Assembly (NCBI RefSeq): GCF_029846635.1 | Contig: NZ_JARVTG010000001.1 | Location: 1,828,501 to 1,892,500, forward strand | Reading direction: 5' to 3' | Length of the DNA: 64,000 nt | DNA from: Pokkaliibacter sp. MBI-7 | GTDB taxonomy: Bacteria > Pseudomonadota > Gammaproteobacteria > Pseudomonadales > Balneatricaceae | Part shown: one piece after another, positions 51,031-60,800 of the stretch | How the letters are laid out: every line of letters starts with the position of its first letter | How positions within the stretch are numbered: the first letter of the stretch is position 1 | Translations under genes and position numbers: made by a program | The notes under the pieces: generated by a model | The model's database searches: none | Told to the model about the DNA's origin: nothing | Seen by the model: only the letters and a program-made list of their open reading frames with translations

Positions 51031-54000
51031 ATGGCTCGCTTTTTTATAGACCGGCCTATTTTTGCCTGGGTTATCGCCATCATCATCATGATGGCCGGCC
51101 TACTGGCAATTAATACGCTGCCTATTGCCCAGTACCCCAGTATTGCGCCACCGGCAGTCACCATATCCGCCTCTTACACCGGCGCATCGGCGCAAACCGT
51201 GCAGGACTCCGTCACCCAGATCATCGAACAACAGATGAAAGGGATCGACAATCTGCAATATATGTCGTCGACCAGCGATTCGTTCGGTAACGTCTCCATC
51301 ACCCTGACCTTCAACAACGGCACTGACCCTGACATTGCGCAGGTACAGGTGCAGAACAAACTGCAGCAGGCGACCTCATTGCTGCCGCAGAAGGTACAGC
51401 AGGCCGGGGTATCGGTATCGAAGTCTTCCGCCAGTTTCCTGATGGTGGCAGGTTTCTATTCCGAAGATGGCTCCATGACCCAGACCGACATTGCTGACTA
51501 CGTGTCCTCCAGTGTGCAGGACATCATCAGCCGTGTGCCCGGGGTCGGTGATGTGACACTGTTCGGTGCGCCCTATGCCATGCGTATCTGGCTCGACCCG
51601 AGCAAGCTCAATAACTACAAGCTGACACCCGCTGATGTCAGTACCGCTATCGAAGCACAGAATGCGCAGGTGTCATCCGGTCAGCTGGGGGGTTCCCCTG
51701 CCATACCCGGGCAACAGCTGAATGCGACCATTACCGCGCAGTCGTATCTGCAGACCCCGGAGCAGTTCCGCAAAATCCAGCTGAAGGTGGAATCCGATGG
51801 TTCCATCGTCCGCCTGGGTGATGTTGCCCGTGTCGAGCTGGGTGCCCAGAGTTACGATCTGGTCGCGCGTTATAACGGCAGTGCCGCAGCAGGCTTAGGT
51901 ATCAAGCTGGCTACTAACGCCAACGCACTGGATACCGCCGCTGGTGTGAAGAAAACCATCAACGAACTGGCCCCCTATTTCCCCCAAGGCCTGAAAGCGG
52001 TGTTCCCTTATGACACCACCCCCTTCGTCAAGATTTCCATTGAAGAAGTGGTGAAAACCCTGGGTGAGGCCATCGTTCTGGTGTTCCTGGTCATGTACCT
52101 GTTCATGCAGAACTTCCGCGCCACGCTGATTCCCACCATCGCTGTGCCGGTGGTGCTGCTGGGTACCTTCGGCGTACTCTCAGCCTGCGGCTTCTCCATC
52201 AATACCCTGACCATGTTTGCCATGGTACTGGCCATCGGTTTGCTGGTGGACGACGCCATCGTCGTGGTGGAGAACGTCGAACGTATCATGAGTGAGGAAG
52301 GCCTGCCGCCCAAGGAAGCCACCCGCAAGTCCATGGGCCAGATCACCGGTGCACTGGTCGGTATCGCGCTGGTGCTGTCGGCCGTATTCGTCCCGATGGC
52401 CTTTATGAGCGGTTCGACCGGGGTTATCTACCGGCAGTTTTCCATCACCATCGTTTCCGCCATGACGCTGTCGGTGCTGGTCGCGATGATCCTCACCCCG
52501 GCCCTGTGCGCCACTCTGCTCAAGCCTGTGGAAAAAGGCCATGGCCCCGGCCATGAGTACAAGGGCCTGTTTGGGCTGTTCAACCGTGGTTTCGATGGCT
52601 TCAATAAGGGTACCCAGAGTCTGGTCGGCGGTATGGTCAAACGCGGCATCCGTATGCTGCTGATCTACGCCCTGATCGTCGTTGGCGTAGGTTATATTTT
52701 CGTCCGTATCCCCACCTCCTTCCTGCCTGATGAAGATCAGGGCATTTTGCTGGTGCAGGCTATCCTGCCCGCGGGAGCAACGCAGGAGCGGACACTGGAA
52801 GTGATGAAGAAGGTTGAGCACCATTTCCTTGACGATGAAAAGCGCAACGTCAACTCGCTGTTCACCGTATCGGGCTTCAGTTTCGCTGGTCGCGGTCAGA
52901 ACATGGGGATTGCCTTTATCATGCTGAAGGACTGGTCACAGCGTAAGGCAGAGGCCGACAAGGTACCTGCCATCGCAGGCAGGGCCATGGGCGCCTTCTC
53001 GCAGATCAAGGACGCTATGGTGTTTGCCTTCGCTCCCCCTGCGGTCATCGAGCTGGGTAATGCCACCGGTTTCGACTTCTTCATTCAGGATCGTGGCAAC
53101 CTAGGTCATGATGCGCTGATGCAGGCACGCAATATGTTCCTGGGCATGGCCTCTCAGGATCATCGTCTGATGGCCGTGCGACCCAATGGTCAGGAAGACT
53201 CACCGCAGTACAAGGTCAATATCGATCAGGAGAAGGCCGGTGCGCTGGGCGTATCCATCGCTGACATCAACAACCTGCTGAGCGTCGCCTGGGGTGGTTC
53301 CTACATCAACGACTTCATCGACAAGGGCCGTATCAAGAAGGTCTACATGCAGGGTGATGCACCCTACCGTATGCTGCCCAACGACATCAACCAGTGGTAC
53401 GTCCGCAACAGCGATGGCGACATGGTGCCGTTCTCTGCCTTTGCTACCGCGCAATGGACTTACGGTTCACCCCAGCTGCAGCGCTATAACGGCCTGTCTG
53501 CTTACGAGATCATGGGCCAGCCCGCCCCCGGAGTCAGCTCTGGCGATGCAATGAAGGCCGTGGAAGAAATCATGAGCAAGCTGCCCGCCGGTATCGGCTA
53601 TGAGTGGACCGGCCTGTCCCTGCAGGAGCAGATCTCCGGCAACCAGGCACCGATGCTCTATGCCATCTCGGTACTGGTCGTCTTCCTCTGTCTGGCAGCG
53701 CTGTATGAAAGCTGGTCGATTCCGTTCTCGGTCATTCTGGTGGTGCCACTGGGCGTTCTGGGTGCGTTGTTGTTCACTGACCTGCGCGGGCTGTCCAATG
53801 ACGTCTACTTCCAGGTGGGTCTGCTGACGACCGTCGGTCTGGCGGCGAAAAACGCCATTCTGATCGTCGAATTCGCCAAGGAACTGCACGAGCACGGCAT
53901 GAGCCTGATCGAGGCCAGTATCGAAGCCATTCGTATGCGTCTGCGCCCGATCATCATGACCTCGCTGGCCTTCGGCCTCGGCGTGGTGCCGCTGGTTATT

Positions 54001-54183
54001 GCCAACGGCGCGGGCTCCGGCAGCCAGAACGCCATCGGTACCGGCGTTCTTGGTGGTATGGTGTCGTCTACACTTCTGGGTGTGATCTTTGTTCCGGTCT
54101 TCTTCGTCGTCATCAGCAAGGTGTTCGGCCGCAAGAAAGCCAAAGAGCAGGCCCCTACTCCGCGCATTGAGGAGAGCCATTAA
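51031..54183 (+). CDS. RND efflux pump (MexB/AcrB type, HAE1 family)
   Basis: A 1050-residue inner-membrane proton-driven exporter of hydrophobic drugs. It starts MARFFIDRPIFAWVIAIIIMMAGLLAI, has the TM4 proton-relay pair in AIGLLVDDAIVVVENVERI and the matching GLAAKNAILIVEFA in TM10 (Lys). Porter-domain motifs GASAQTVQDSVTQIIEQQMKGIDNLQYMSS and FAPPAVIELGNATGFDF are those of HAE1 pumps. Full length. Confidence 0.97.
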   Translation: MARFFIDRPIFAWVIAIIIMMAGLLAINTLPIAQYPSIAPPAVTISASYTGASAQTVQDSVTQIIEQQMKGIDNLQYMSSTSDSFGNVSITLTFNNGTDPDIAQVQVQNKLQQATSLLPQKVQQAGVSVSKSSASFLMVAGFYSEDGSMTQTDIADYVSSSVQDIISRVPGVGDVTLFGAPYAMRIWLDPSKLNNYKLTPADVSTAIEAQNAQVSSGQLGGSPAIPGQQLNATITAQSYLQTPEQFRKIQLKVESDGSIVRLGDVARVELGAQSYDLVARYNGSAAAGLGIKLATNANALDTAAGVKKTINELAPYFPQGLKAVFPYDTTPFVKISIEEVVKTLGEAIVLVFLVMYLFMQNFRATLIPTIAVPVVLLGTFGVLSACGFSINTLTMFAMVLAIGLLVDDAIVVVENVERIMSEEGLPPKEATRKSMGQITGALVGIALVLSAVFVPMAFMSGSTGVIYRQFSITIVSAMTLSVLVAMILTPALCATLLKPVEKGHGPGHEYKGLFGLFNRGFDGFNKGTQSLVGGMVKRGIRMLLIYALIVVGVGYIFVRIPTSFLPDEDQGILLVQAILPAGATQERTLEVMKKVEHHFLDDEKRNVNSLFTVSGFSFAGRGQNMGIAFIMLKDWSQRKAEADKVPAIAGRAMGAFSQIKDAMVFAFAPPAVIELGNATGFDFFIQDRGNLGHDALMQARNMFLGMASQDHRLMAVRPNGQEDSPQYKVNIDQEKAGALGVSIADINNLLSVAWGGSYINDFIDKGRIKKVYMQGDAPYRMLPNDINQWYVRNSDGDMVPFSAFATAQWTYGSPQLQRYNGLSAYEIMGQPAPGVSSGDAMKAVEEIMSKLPAGIGYEWTGLSLQEQISGNQAPMLYAISVLVVFLCLAALYESWSIPFSVILVVPLGVLGALLFTDLRGLSNDVYFQVGLLTTVGLAAKNAILIVEFAKELHEHGMSLIEASIEAIRMRLRPIIMTSLAFGLGVVPLVIANGAGSGSQNAIGTGVLGGMVSSTLLGVIFVPVFFVVISKVFGRKKAKEQAPTPRIEESH

Positions 54184-54184
54184 G

Positions 54185-55624
54185 ATGATGCGAACTCTGC
54201 TCCCCCTGACCCTGGCGGTCAGCCTGGCGGGCTGCGCCAATCTGGCACCGGACTTTATGCGTCCGACGATGCCAGTGTCTGACAGCTGGCCGCAGGGTGC
54301 TGCGTACAAACCGCAGGACGGCAATCAGACCGACGTCTCCGAACTGGGATGGCGGGACTTCTTTACCGATACCAAGTTGCAGCAGCTGATTCAGCTGGCA
54401 CTGGATAACAACCGTGACCTGCGTGTGGCTGTGCTCAATATCGAGCAGGCCCGTGCCACCTTCCGGGTACAGCGCGCTGCGCAGTTCCCGGCGGTGGACG
54501 GCAATGCCAGCAGCAGCCGGACGCTGACTCCGGCAGACGTTGCCGGTACGGCGGATGCAATCCACAGCAGCACCTACGGGGTTAATCTGGGTATCAGCTC
54601 CTACGAGCTGGACTTCTTCGGACGGGTACGCAACCTCAAGGATCAGGCACTGGAACAGTATCTGGCCACCGAAGAGGCCAAGCGTAACACCCAGATCAGT
54701 CTGGTATCGGAAGTGGCGACGGACTACCTGACCCTTGCCGCCGATAAGGAACACCTGCGTCTGGCCCAGGAAACCCTGAAAAGCCAGCAGGCCTCCTATG
54801 ACCTGACCAAGCGCAGTTTCGATCTCGGTGTTTCCACCGAGCTGGATCTGCAACAGGCCCGTACCAGCGTGGAAACAGCGCGCTATGACGTCGCGGTCTA
54901 TACCAGCAGCGTCGCCAAGGACATCAACGCCCTGCGTCTGCTGCTGGGTACCGAGATCCCGGCGGAACTGTTGCCTGATACCCATCAGGACACCACCACC
55001 CCGGTGACTGCACTGCAGGACATCCCGGCCAGTCTGCCCTCCACGGTGCTGCTCAAACGACCTGATATTCTGCAGGCCGAGCACCTGCTCAAAGGCGCCA
55101 ATGCCAATATCGGCGCGGCGCGGGCAGCGTTCTTCCCGAGCATCAGCCTGACCACCAGCTACGGCACCTCAAGTACCGAGCTGTCAGGGCTGTTCTCCGG
55201 TGGCAGCACCGCCTGGAGCTTTGCACCGACGATCAACCTGCCGATTTTCAATGCCGGGAAAAACCAGGCCAATCTGGACTCAGCCAAAGCGCAACGGGAT
55301 ATCTACGTTGCCCAGTATGAGCAGTCCATTCAGACCGCCTTCAAGGAAGTGGCGGATGCCCTGGCCGATCAGGGCACTCTGGATGAACAGGTGGCCGCTC
55401 AGCAGGCACTGCTGAATGCGACCCAGCGCAGTTACGACCTGTCCGATGCCCGCTTCCGCAGTGGTGTCGACAGCTATCTGACCGTACTGGATTCGCAGCG
55501 CTCGCTGTACACCGCGCAGCAGAACATCATCACTACCCGCCTGTCGCGTCTGACCAACATGATCACCCTGTACAAGGTACTGGGTGGCGGCTGGAAGGAG
55601 CAGAGCAACGGCGAGCCCCGCTGA
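54185..55624 (+). CDS. RND efflux outer-membrane channel (OprM/TolC-like NodT family)
   Basis: A 479-residue outer-membrane lipoprotein (MRTLLPLTLAVSLAGCANLAPDF; lipobox LAGC) with two OEP repeats. WRDFFTDTKLQQLIQLALDNNRDLRVAVLNIEQARATFRVQRAAQFPAVD and KRPDILQAEHLLKGANANIGAARAAFFPSISLT are typical. ATG 54185 directly follows the pump's stop, so the three genes form a complete tripartite pump. It ends in a strong terminator. Confidence 0.95.
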   Translation: MMRTLLPLTLAVSLAGCANLAPDFMRPTMPVSDSWPQGAAYKPQDGNQTDVSELGWRDFFTDTKLQQLIQLALDNNRDLRVAVLNIEQARATFRVQRAAQFPAVDGNASSSRTLTPADVAGTADAIHSSTYGVNLGISSYELDFFGRVRNLKDQALEQYLATEEAKRNTQISLVSEVATDYLTLAADKEHLRLAQETLKSQQASYDLTKRSFDLGVSTELDLQQARTSVETARYDVAVYTSSVAKDINALRLLLGTEIPAELLPDTHQDTTTPVTALQDIPASLPSTVLLKRPDILQAEHLLKGANANIGAARAAFFPSISLTTSYGTSSTELSGLFSGGSTAWSFAPTINLPIFNAGKNQANLDSAKAQRDIYVAQYEQSIQTAFKEVADALADQGTLDEQVAAQQALLNATQRSYDLSDARFRSGVDSYLTVLDSQRSLYTAQQNIITTRLSRLTNMITLYKVLGGGWKEQSNGEPR

Positions 55625-55648
55625 GTCTCTGTTTAGCATCATGCTCAC

Positions 55649-55682
55649 AACGCCCCGCCAGCCTTGCTGCCGGGGCGTTTTA
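55649..55682 (+). terminator. Rho-independent terminator after the efflux operon
   Basis: AACGCCCCG and CGGGGCGTT form a 9-bp stem with a 13-base loop, continuing into TTTTA. Confidence 0.88.
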
Positions 55683-55882
55683 CTATGCACAGGCAGCGCA
55701 CCGTCAGACTGCAATAATTCTGTTACCTGATCTTCGTAATCTCTTCACACCCCGTGCAGCAGCGCCTGCACAGCGACAGAACAATACTCACTTATGTGCG
55801 CAGATACCGTCCATAAGACGGCTGCCTGCCGCCTCATCCCGGTATATGCGCTCAAGAACAGGTTCAGAAAAGGACGACACCG

Positions 55883-57271
55883 ATGAAGTACAGCCTGCTG
55901 GCACTCGCCATTGCCCTGACCTCCACCACCGCTCTGGCGGGTGTGGCTAAAGTGGAACAATTCAACATTGAGGTGGCCAAAGCCGATTATGTGCCCTATC
56001 AGGGTGCCTTTGCCGGGCGCTTCCCCGACGGCTTCACCACCGGTCTCGGCTCTGGGCTGCTGTTCAATGGCAAGAACGCCGATGGCTCGCTGTCGTTCAT
56101 CGCTATCACTGATCGTGGCCCCAACGGCGACTCGCCCAAGCTGGTACAGACCGGCAGTGACGGTAACGTCAGCAAGACCGCCAGCAAGATGTTCCCTGCC
56201 CCGGCTTTCGTACCTGCGTTTATGGATGTAACCATCAAAGATGGCAAAGCGGTTGCTTCGGACAAAGTCGAGCTGAGTGATGAGCAGGGCAAGATCACCG
56301 GCCTGCCACTGCCAGCCAGTCTGATCGGCTCCACCAGTGAAGTGGCGCTCAGTGACACCCTCAGCGTAATAACCAGCGACAAGGCGAACGGTCTGGACAG
56401 CGAAGGCATCGTCAAGGATGGCAAGGGAGGTTACTGGATCTGTGATGAATACGGCCCCTTCCTGGTCCATTTGGACGGCAATGGCAAGATCACCCAAAAA
56501 CTTGGTCCCGAGGCCGGCGCTGGCGAGAAAGCAGTCGCAGGTGGCCTGCCCAATATTCTCAAATGGCGCCAGCCCAACCGCGGTTTTGAAGGCGTGGCCT
56601 TTACCCCGGCTGGCAAGGTGTATGGTGCTGTACAGAGCACCCTCGACATCAACGGTGAAACCCGCAAGGTCGCGCAGTTTACCCGTCTGGTGGAGCTGGA
56701 CCCGGCCACCGGCAAGACCCGCATGTTTGCCTATCCCATTGATGTCGGCAGCTACAAGCATCCGGGCGATGCCAAGATCGGCGATCTGGCCGCGCTGGAT
56801 GACCATCGCTTCCTGATCATCGAACAGGGCAAAGGCAAAGATAAGAAGATGCACAATCTGGTCTATCAGATTGACCTGAGCCAGGCCACAGACCTCAGCG
56901 AGCTGAAAATCAACGGCAAGGAGCCTGAGTTCGCCAGCGCTGATGAGCTGCAAGCAGCAGGCGTGGTGATGGCCAGCAAGACGCTGGTTGCCGATCTGCG
57001 TGCCAACGGCTGGCAGGTGGAAAAGGCCGAAGGTCTGGCGATTGTCGATGATCACACCTTTGCCGTGGCCAGCGACAATGACTTTGGTCTGTCCACAGAG
57101 GTCGTCAATGCCGTGGAAGGCGCCAAGGGTGCTGATGACTACCAGACCGATGGCAAGGGTGAACTGATGCTGGACGGCAAGGCCGTTGCCAGCAAGGTCG
57201 AGCTGGAACCGCTGAAAGGGGCTGAAGCCCATTCCGCACTGTGGATCTTTACCCTGGACAAGGCGCTGTAA
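55883..57271 (+). CDS. Esterase-like activity of phytase family protein, exported
   Basis: A 462-residue periplasmic protein (signal peptide MKYSLLALAIALTSTTALA) of the phytase-like beta-propeller family. GLGSGLLFNGKNADGSLSFIAITDRGPNGDSPKL, DSEGIVKDGKGGYWICDEYGPFLVHLDGNGKI, NRGFEGVAFTPAGKVYGAVQST and KAEGLAIVDDHTFAVASDNDFG are the conserved blocks (acidic metal-binding residues). It may hydrolyse phosphate esters; the substrate is not shown. Ends in a terminator hairpin. Confidence 0.88.
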   Translation: MKYSLLALAIALTSTTALAGVAKVEQFNIEVAKADYVPYQGAFAGRFPDGFTTGLGSGLLFNGKNADGSLSFIAITDRGPNGDSPKLVQTGSDGNVSKTASKMFPAPAFVPAFMDVTIKDGKAVASDKVELSDEQGKITGLPLPASLIGSTSEVALSDTLSVITSDKANGLDSEGIVKDGKGGYWICDEYGPFLVHLDGNGKITQKLGPEAGAGEKAVAGGLPNILKWRQPNRGFEGVAFTPAGKVYGAVQSTLDINGETRKVAQFTRLVELDPATGKTRMFAYPIDVGSYKHPGDAKIGDLAALDDHRFLIIEQGKGKDKKMHNLVYQIDLSQATDLSELKINGKEPEFASADELQAAGVVMASKTLVADLRANGWQVEKAEGLAIVDDHTFAVASDNDFGLSTEVVNAVEGAKGADDYQTDGKGELMLDGKAVASKVELEPLKGAEAHSALWIFTLDKAL

Positions 57272-57285
57272 GCGACCCTGTTACC

Positions 57286-57326
57286 ACTGCAGCCCGCCTC
57301 TCAGGCTGACGGGCTGCAGTGTTCTT
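57286..57326 (+). terminator. Terminator after the phytase-like gene
   Basis: ACTGCAGCCCG and CGGGCTGCAGT form an 11-bp stem followed by GTTCTT. It overlaps the end of the converging phosphatase gene and could serve both. Confidence 0.7.
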
Positions 57327-57691
57327 CACACTACGACGGGTTGCAACACTAGCCCGGGGCTGTACGACTCAGCAGGCAGAACGGCTGCGACCCGCGCCTC
57401 CAGCTCTTCAATCAGCGTTGCGTCCATATACTGATACTCATCAGCAATATCGAGCACATACAGGGGTTTATGCTCCAGTAACCGGCCAAATTCGGCACGC
57501 AGGCGCTGCCTATGCTTGTTTTCCATCACCAGAATGACATCCGCCCAGACCACGTCGCTGGTCGTCACCGTGCGTCGCGCTTTCGGACTGGTACCGGCTG
57601 AACGTGCCTCATAACCCGGGCGCCGCCGCCACAGCTGCTCGGCCGTGGGGCTGCGCCACTGATTGCGACTGCAGACAAACAGCAGCTTCAT
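57326..57691 (-). CDS. Small protein-tyrosine-phosphatase-like protein
   Basis: A 121-residue protein starting MKLLFVCSRNQWRSPTAEQLW: a low-molecular-weight phosphatase loop C-X5-R-S (CSRNQWRS). DVVWADVILVMENKHRQRLRAEF is the usual general-acid-side segment, but the DP(Y/W) acid motif is replaced by LDIADEYQYMD. The family (COG4551) is poorly characterised. Start at 57691 is chosen for the phosphatase core; the upstream extension is not conserved. Between two terminators. Confidence 0.82.
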   Translation of the reverse strand: MKLLFVCSRNQWRSPTAEQLWRRRPGYEARSAGTSPKARRTVTTSDVVWADVILVMENKHRQRLRAEFGRLLEHKPLYVLDIADEYQYMDATLIEELEARVAAVLPAESYSPGLVLQPVVV

Positions 57692-57762
57692 CCTGATCTC
57701 CCTGCACGCTAATAACGACGACCAGTGTAGCTCGCTTCCCTCACCTTCCCCATGCGTGCCAA

Positions 57763-57796
57763 TAAAAAAGCGCAACCCAGCAAAGCCGGATTGCGC
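57763..57796 (-). terminator. Rho-independent terminator after putA
   Basis: On the minus strand GCGCAATCCGGC and GCTGGGTTGCGC form a 12-bp stem (one wobble pair) followed by TTTTTT. A further stem GGCCACCC/GGGTGGCC lies at 57824-57846, between it and the stop codon. Confidence 0.9.
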
Positions 57797-57876
57797 TCAA
57801 AGCGAGTACTACAGTTGCTCATTGGCCACCCGAGGGCTGGGTGGCCGGAACAGGTTGAGACTCGAACCTGTTTACC

Positions 57877-60800
57877 TCAGCCGATGGTCATCAGGCTGGC
57901 GTTACCACCAGCGGCGGCCGTGTTCACACTCAGGGCACGCTCGATATACAGGCGCTCCAGACTGAGGGTGGTTTCACCGCGGGCCAGACCATGGACACCG
58001 ACGATGGGTCCGCTGCGCTTGGCAACCTGCTGGCAGACAGCACGCAGCTGGTCAGCATCACCGTGATGCAATACCGCGTCGAACACCACGTCGTCTTTCT
58101 TCCAGTCAGCCACCAGACTGATACGTGCCTGTACAGCGGCAGGCAGACGATCACGCAGACGCAGCGTCAGCTCAGACTGCGTCCACACCGCGCAGCCACC
58201 CACGGCCAGCACTGCAGCCAGCTGGGTCAGCAGATCACGCTCGTCTTCCGCCAGACACAGCACATGGTCACGCGGCAGGATCACATAGCTGTTACGCTCA
58301 CCGGTCGGGCCGTCGAGCAGACGGCTGATACCAGTCTGTGCTTCAGCAGCAAAGTTCTCGCAGATGCTGACCAGCTCGGCAAAGTCTTTACCCAGCCAGC
58401 TTTGCAGCGCCACCAGCGGATTGCCCTGCTTGTCCAGCATGGCTTTACGCAGACGGCTGTCCGCTTCAATGCGGGCATCAGCCGCCTTGAAGGTGGCACT
58501 GACAGCACCGGCTGGACGGGTCGCCAGCAGACGATACAGATACAGCGGGCCACCGGCTTTCGGACCGGTACCTGACAGGCCTTCACCACCGAAGGGCTGC
58601 ACACCGACCACGGCACCCACCATGTTGCGGTTGACGTAGAGGTTACCAGCCTGTGCACGCTCGGTGACATGGGCAATGGTTTCATCAATACGGGTATGTA
58701 CACCCAGGGTCAGACCATAGCCAGTGCCATTGATCTGATCCATCAGCTTGTCCAGATCCTTGCGCTTGTAGCGCAGGACGTGCAGTACCGGGCCGAAGAT
58801 TTCACGTTTCAGATCACTCAGGTTGTCCAGTTCGATCAGGGTGGGCATCACATAGGTGCCGTTCTTCAGTTCATCGGTATTGCTGATGGCGACCTGATAG
58901 ACGCTGCGGCCCTTGTCACCCATCGCCTTGATGTGTGCTTCGATACCGGTTTTGGCTTCGCTGTCGATCACCGGGCCGATGTCCACATTCAGACGCTCGG
59001 GGTTGCCCAGACGGCATTGCGCCATGGCCCCTTTAAGCATTTCGATCACACGATCTGCCACATCTTCCTGCACGCACAGGACGCGCAGGGCCGAGCAGCG
59101 CTGACCGGCGCTGTCGAAAGCAGAGGCCACGACATCCGCGACCACCTGCTCTGCCAGAGCAGAAGAATCCACGATCATGGCATTCTGACCACCGGTTTCG
59201 GCGATCAGCGGCACGGGGCGGCCCTGGCTGTCGAGACGACCGGCCACGGAACGCGACAGGATACCCGCCACTTCGGTAGAACCGGTGAACATCACGCCCT
59301 TGACGCGCTCATCACCGACCAGACGGGCACCTACGGTTTCACCGCGACCTGGCAGCAACTGCACAGCGCCTTCAGGAATACCGGCTTCCAGCAGGATGCG
59401 TACCGCCTGCGCCGCTACCAGCGGGGTCTGCTCGGCAGGCTTGGCCAGCACGGTATTACCCGCTGCCAGTGCCGCCGCTACCTGACCGGTGAAGATCGCC
59501 AGCGGGAAGTTCCAGGGGCTGATACATACCACCGGACCCAGCGGACGGTGAGTACCGTTATCAAAATGATCACGCGCCTGAGCCGCGTAATAACGCAGGA
59601 AGTCCACCGCTTCACGCACTTCGGCAATGGCGTTCAGGTACGTCTTACCGGCTTCACGCACCAGCAGACCCATCAGCTGCTGAATCTGGTTTTCCATCAG
59701 TTCTGCGGCACGGTCCAGCAGGGCTGCACGCTCGGCGGGCTGAGTGGCCTGCCAGATCGGGCCGGCACTGATAGCGCAGTTCAGGGCATTGTCCACGTCT
59801 TCAATGGACGCTTCCTGCACCTGACCAACCACATCACGGCGATCAGAAGGATTCAGTACATTTTCACGAGCACCGTCGCTTGCAGCACAGCCCAGAATCG
59901 GGCCCGCCTGCCAGGCTTCATTGGCACTGCTCAGCAGGGCGCTGGACAGTGAGGCCAGACGATGTTCGTTGGACATATCGATGCCGCTGGAGTTGGTGCG
60001 GGCAGCACCGTACAGCTCAACCGGGCTGGGAATACGTGGATGAGGCATGCCCACGCCACCTTCACGGGCAGCCATACCGTCAACCGAGGTGACCGGATCG
60101 GCCACCAGATCATCAATGGAAACCGACTGATCAGCGATGCGGTTAACGAAGGAGGTGTTGGCACCGTTTTCCAGCAGACGACGCACCAGATAGGCCAGCA
60201 GGGTTTCATGGGTACCGACAGGGGCATAGATACGGCATGGACGATTCAGTTTGCCATCCGATACCTTGCCAACCACCTGCTCGTACAGCGGCTCGCCCAT
60301 GCCATGCAGGCACTGGAACTCATACTGACCGGGGTAGTAGTTCTGCCCGGCGATCTGATAGATGGTCGCCAGAGAATGGGCGTTGTGAGTCGCGAACTGC
60401 GGGTAGATCACCTCGGGCACGGCCAGCAGCTTGCGGGCACAGGCAATATAGGACACGTCGGTGTATACCTTGCGGGTATAGACCGGGAAGCCTTCCAGAC
60501 CGTCGATCTGAGCACGCTTGATCTCGCTGTCCCAGTAGGCGCCTTTCACCAGACGGATCATCAGACGATGACGGCTGCGACGGGCCAGATCGATAACGTA
60601 GTCGATCACGAAGGGGCAACGCTTCTGGTAAGCCTGAATAACGAAGCCGATACCGTTCCAGCCTGCCAGCTGTGGCTCGAAGCACAGACGCTCCAGCAGG
60701 TCGAGGGAGATTTCCAGACGGTCCGCTTCTTCGGCGTCAATGTTGATACCGATGTCATACTGTTTGGCAAGCAGGGTCAGCGACAGCAGACGGGGGTACA

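Noticed and set aside
55745..57232. Long minus-strand open frame (495 codons) opposite the phytase-like gene
   Set aside because: Complement of a well-supported exported protein; no motif, no ribosome binding site, composition typical of a shadow frame.
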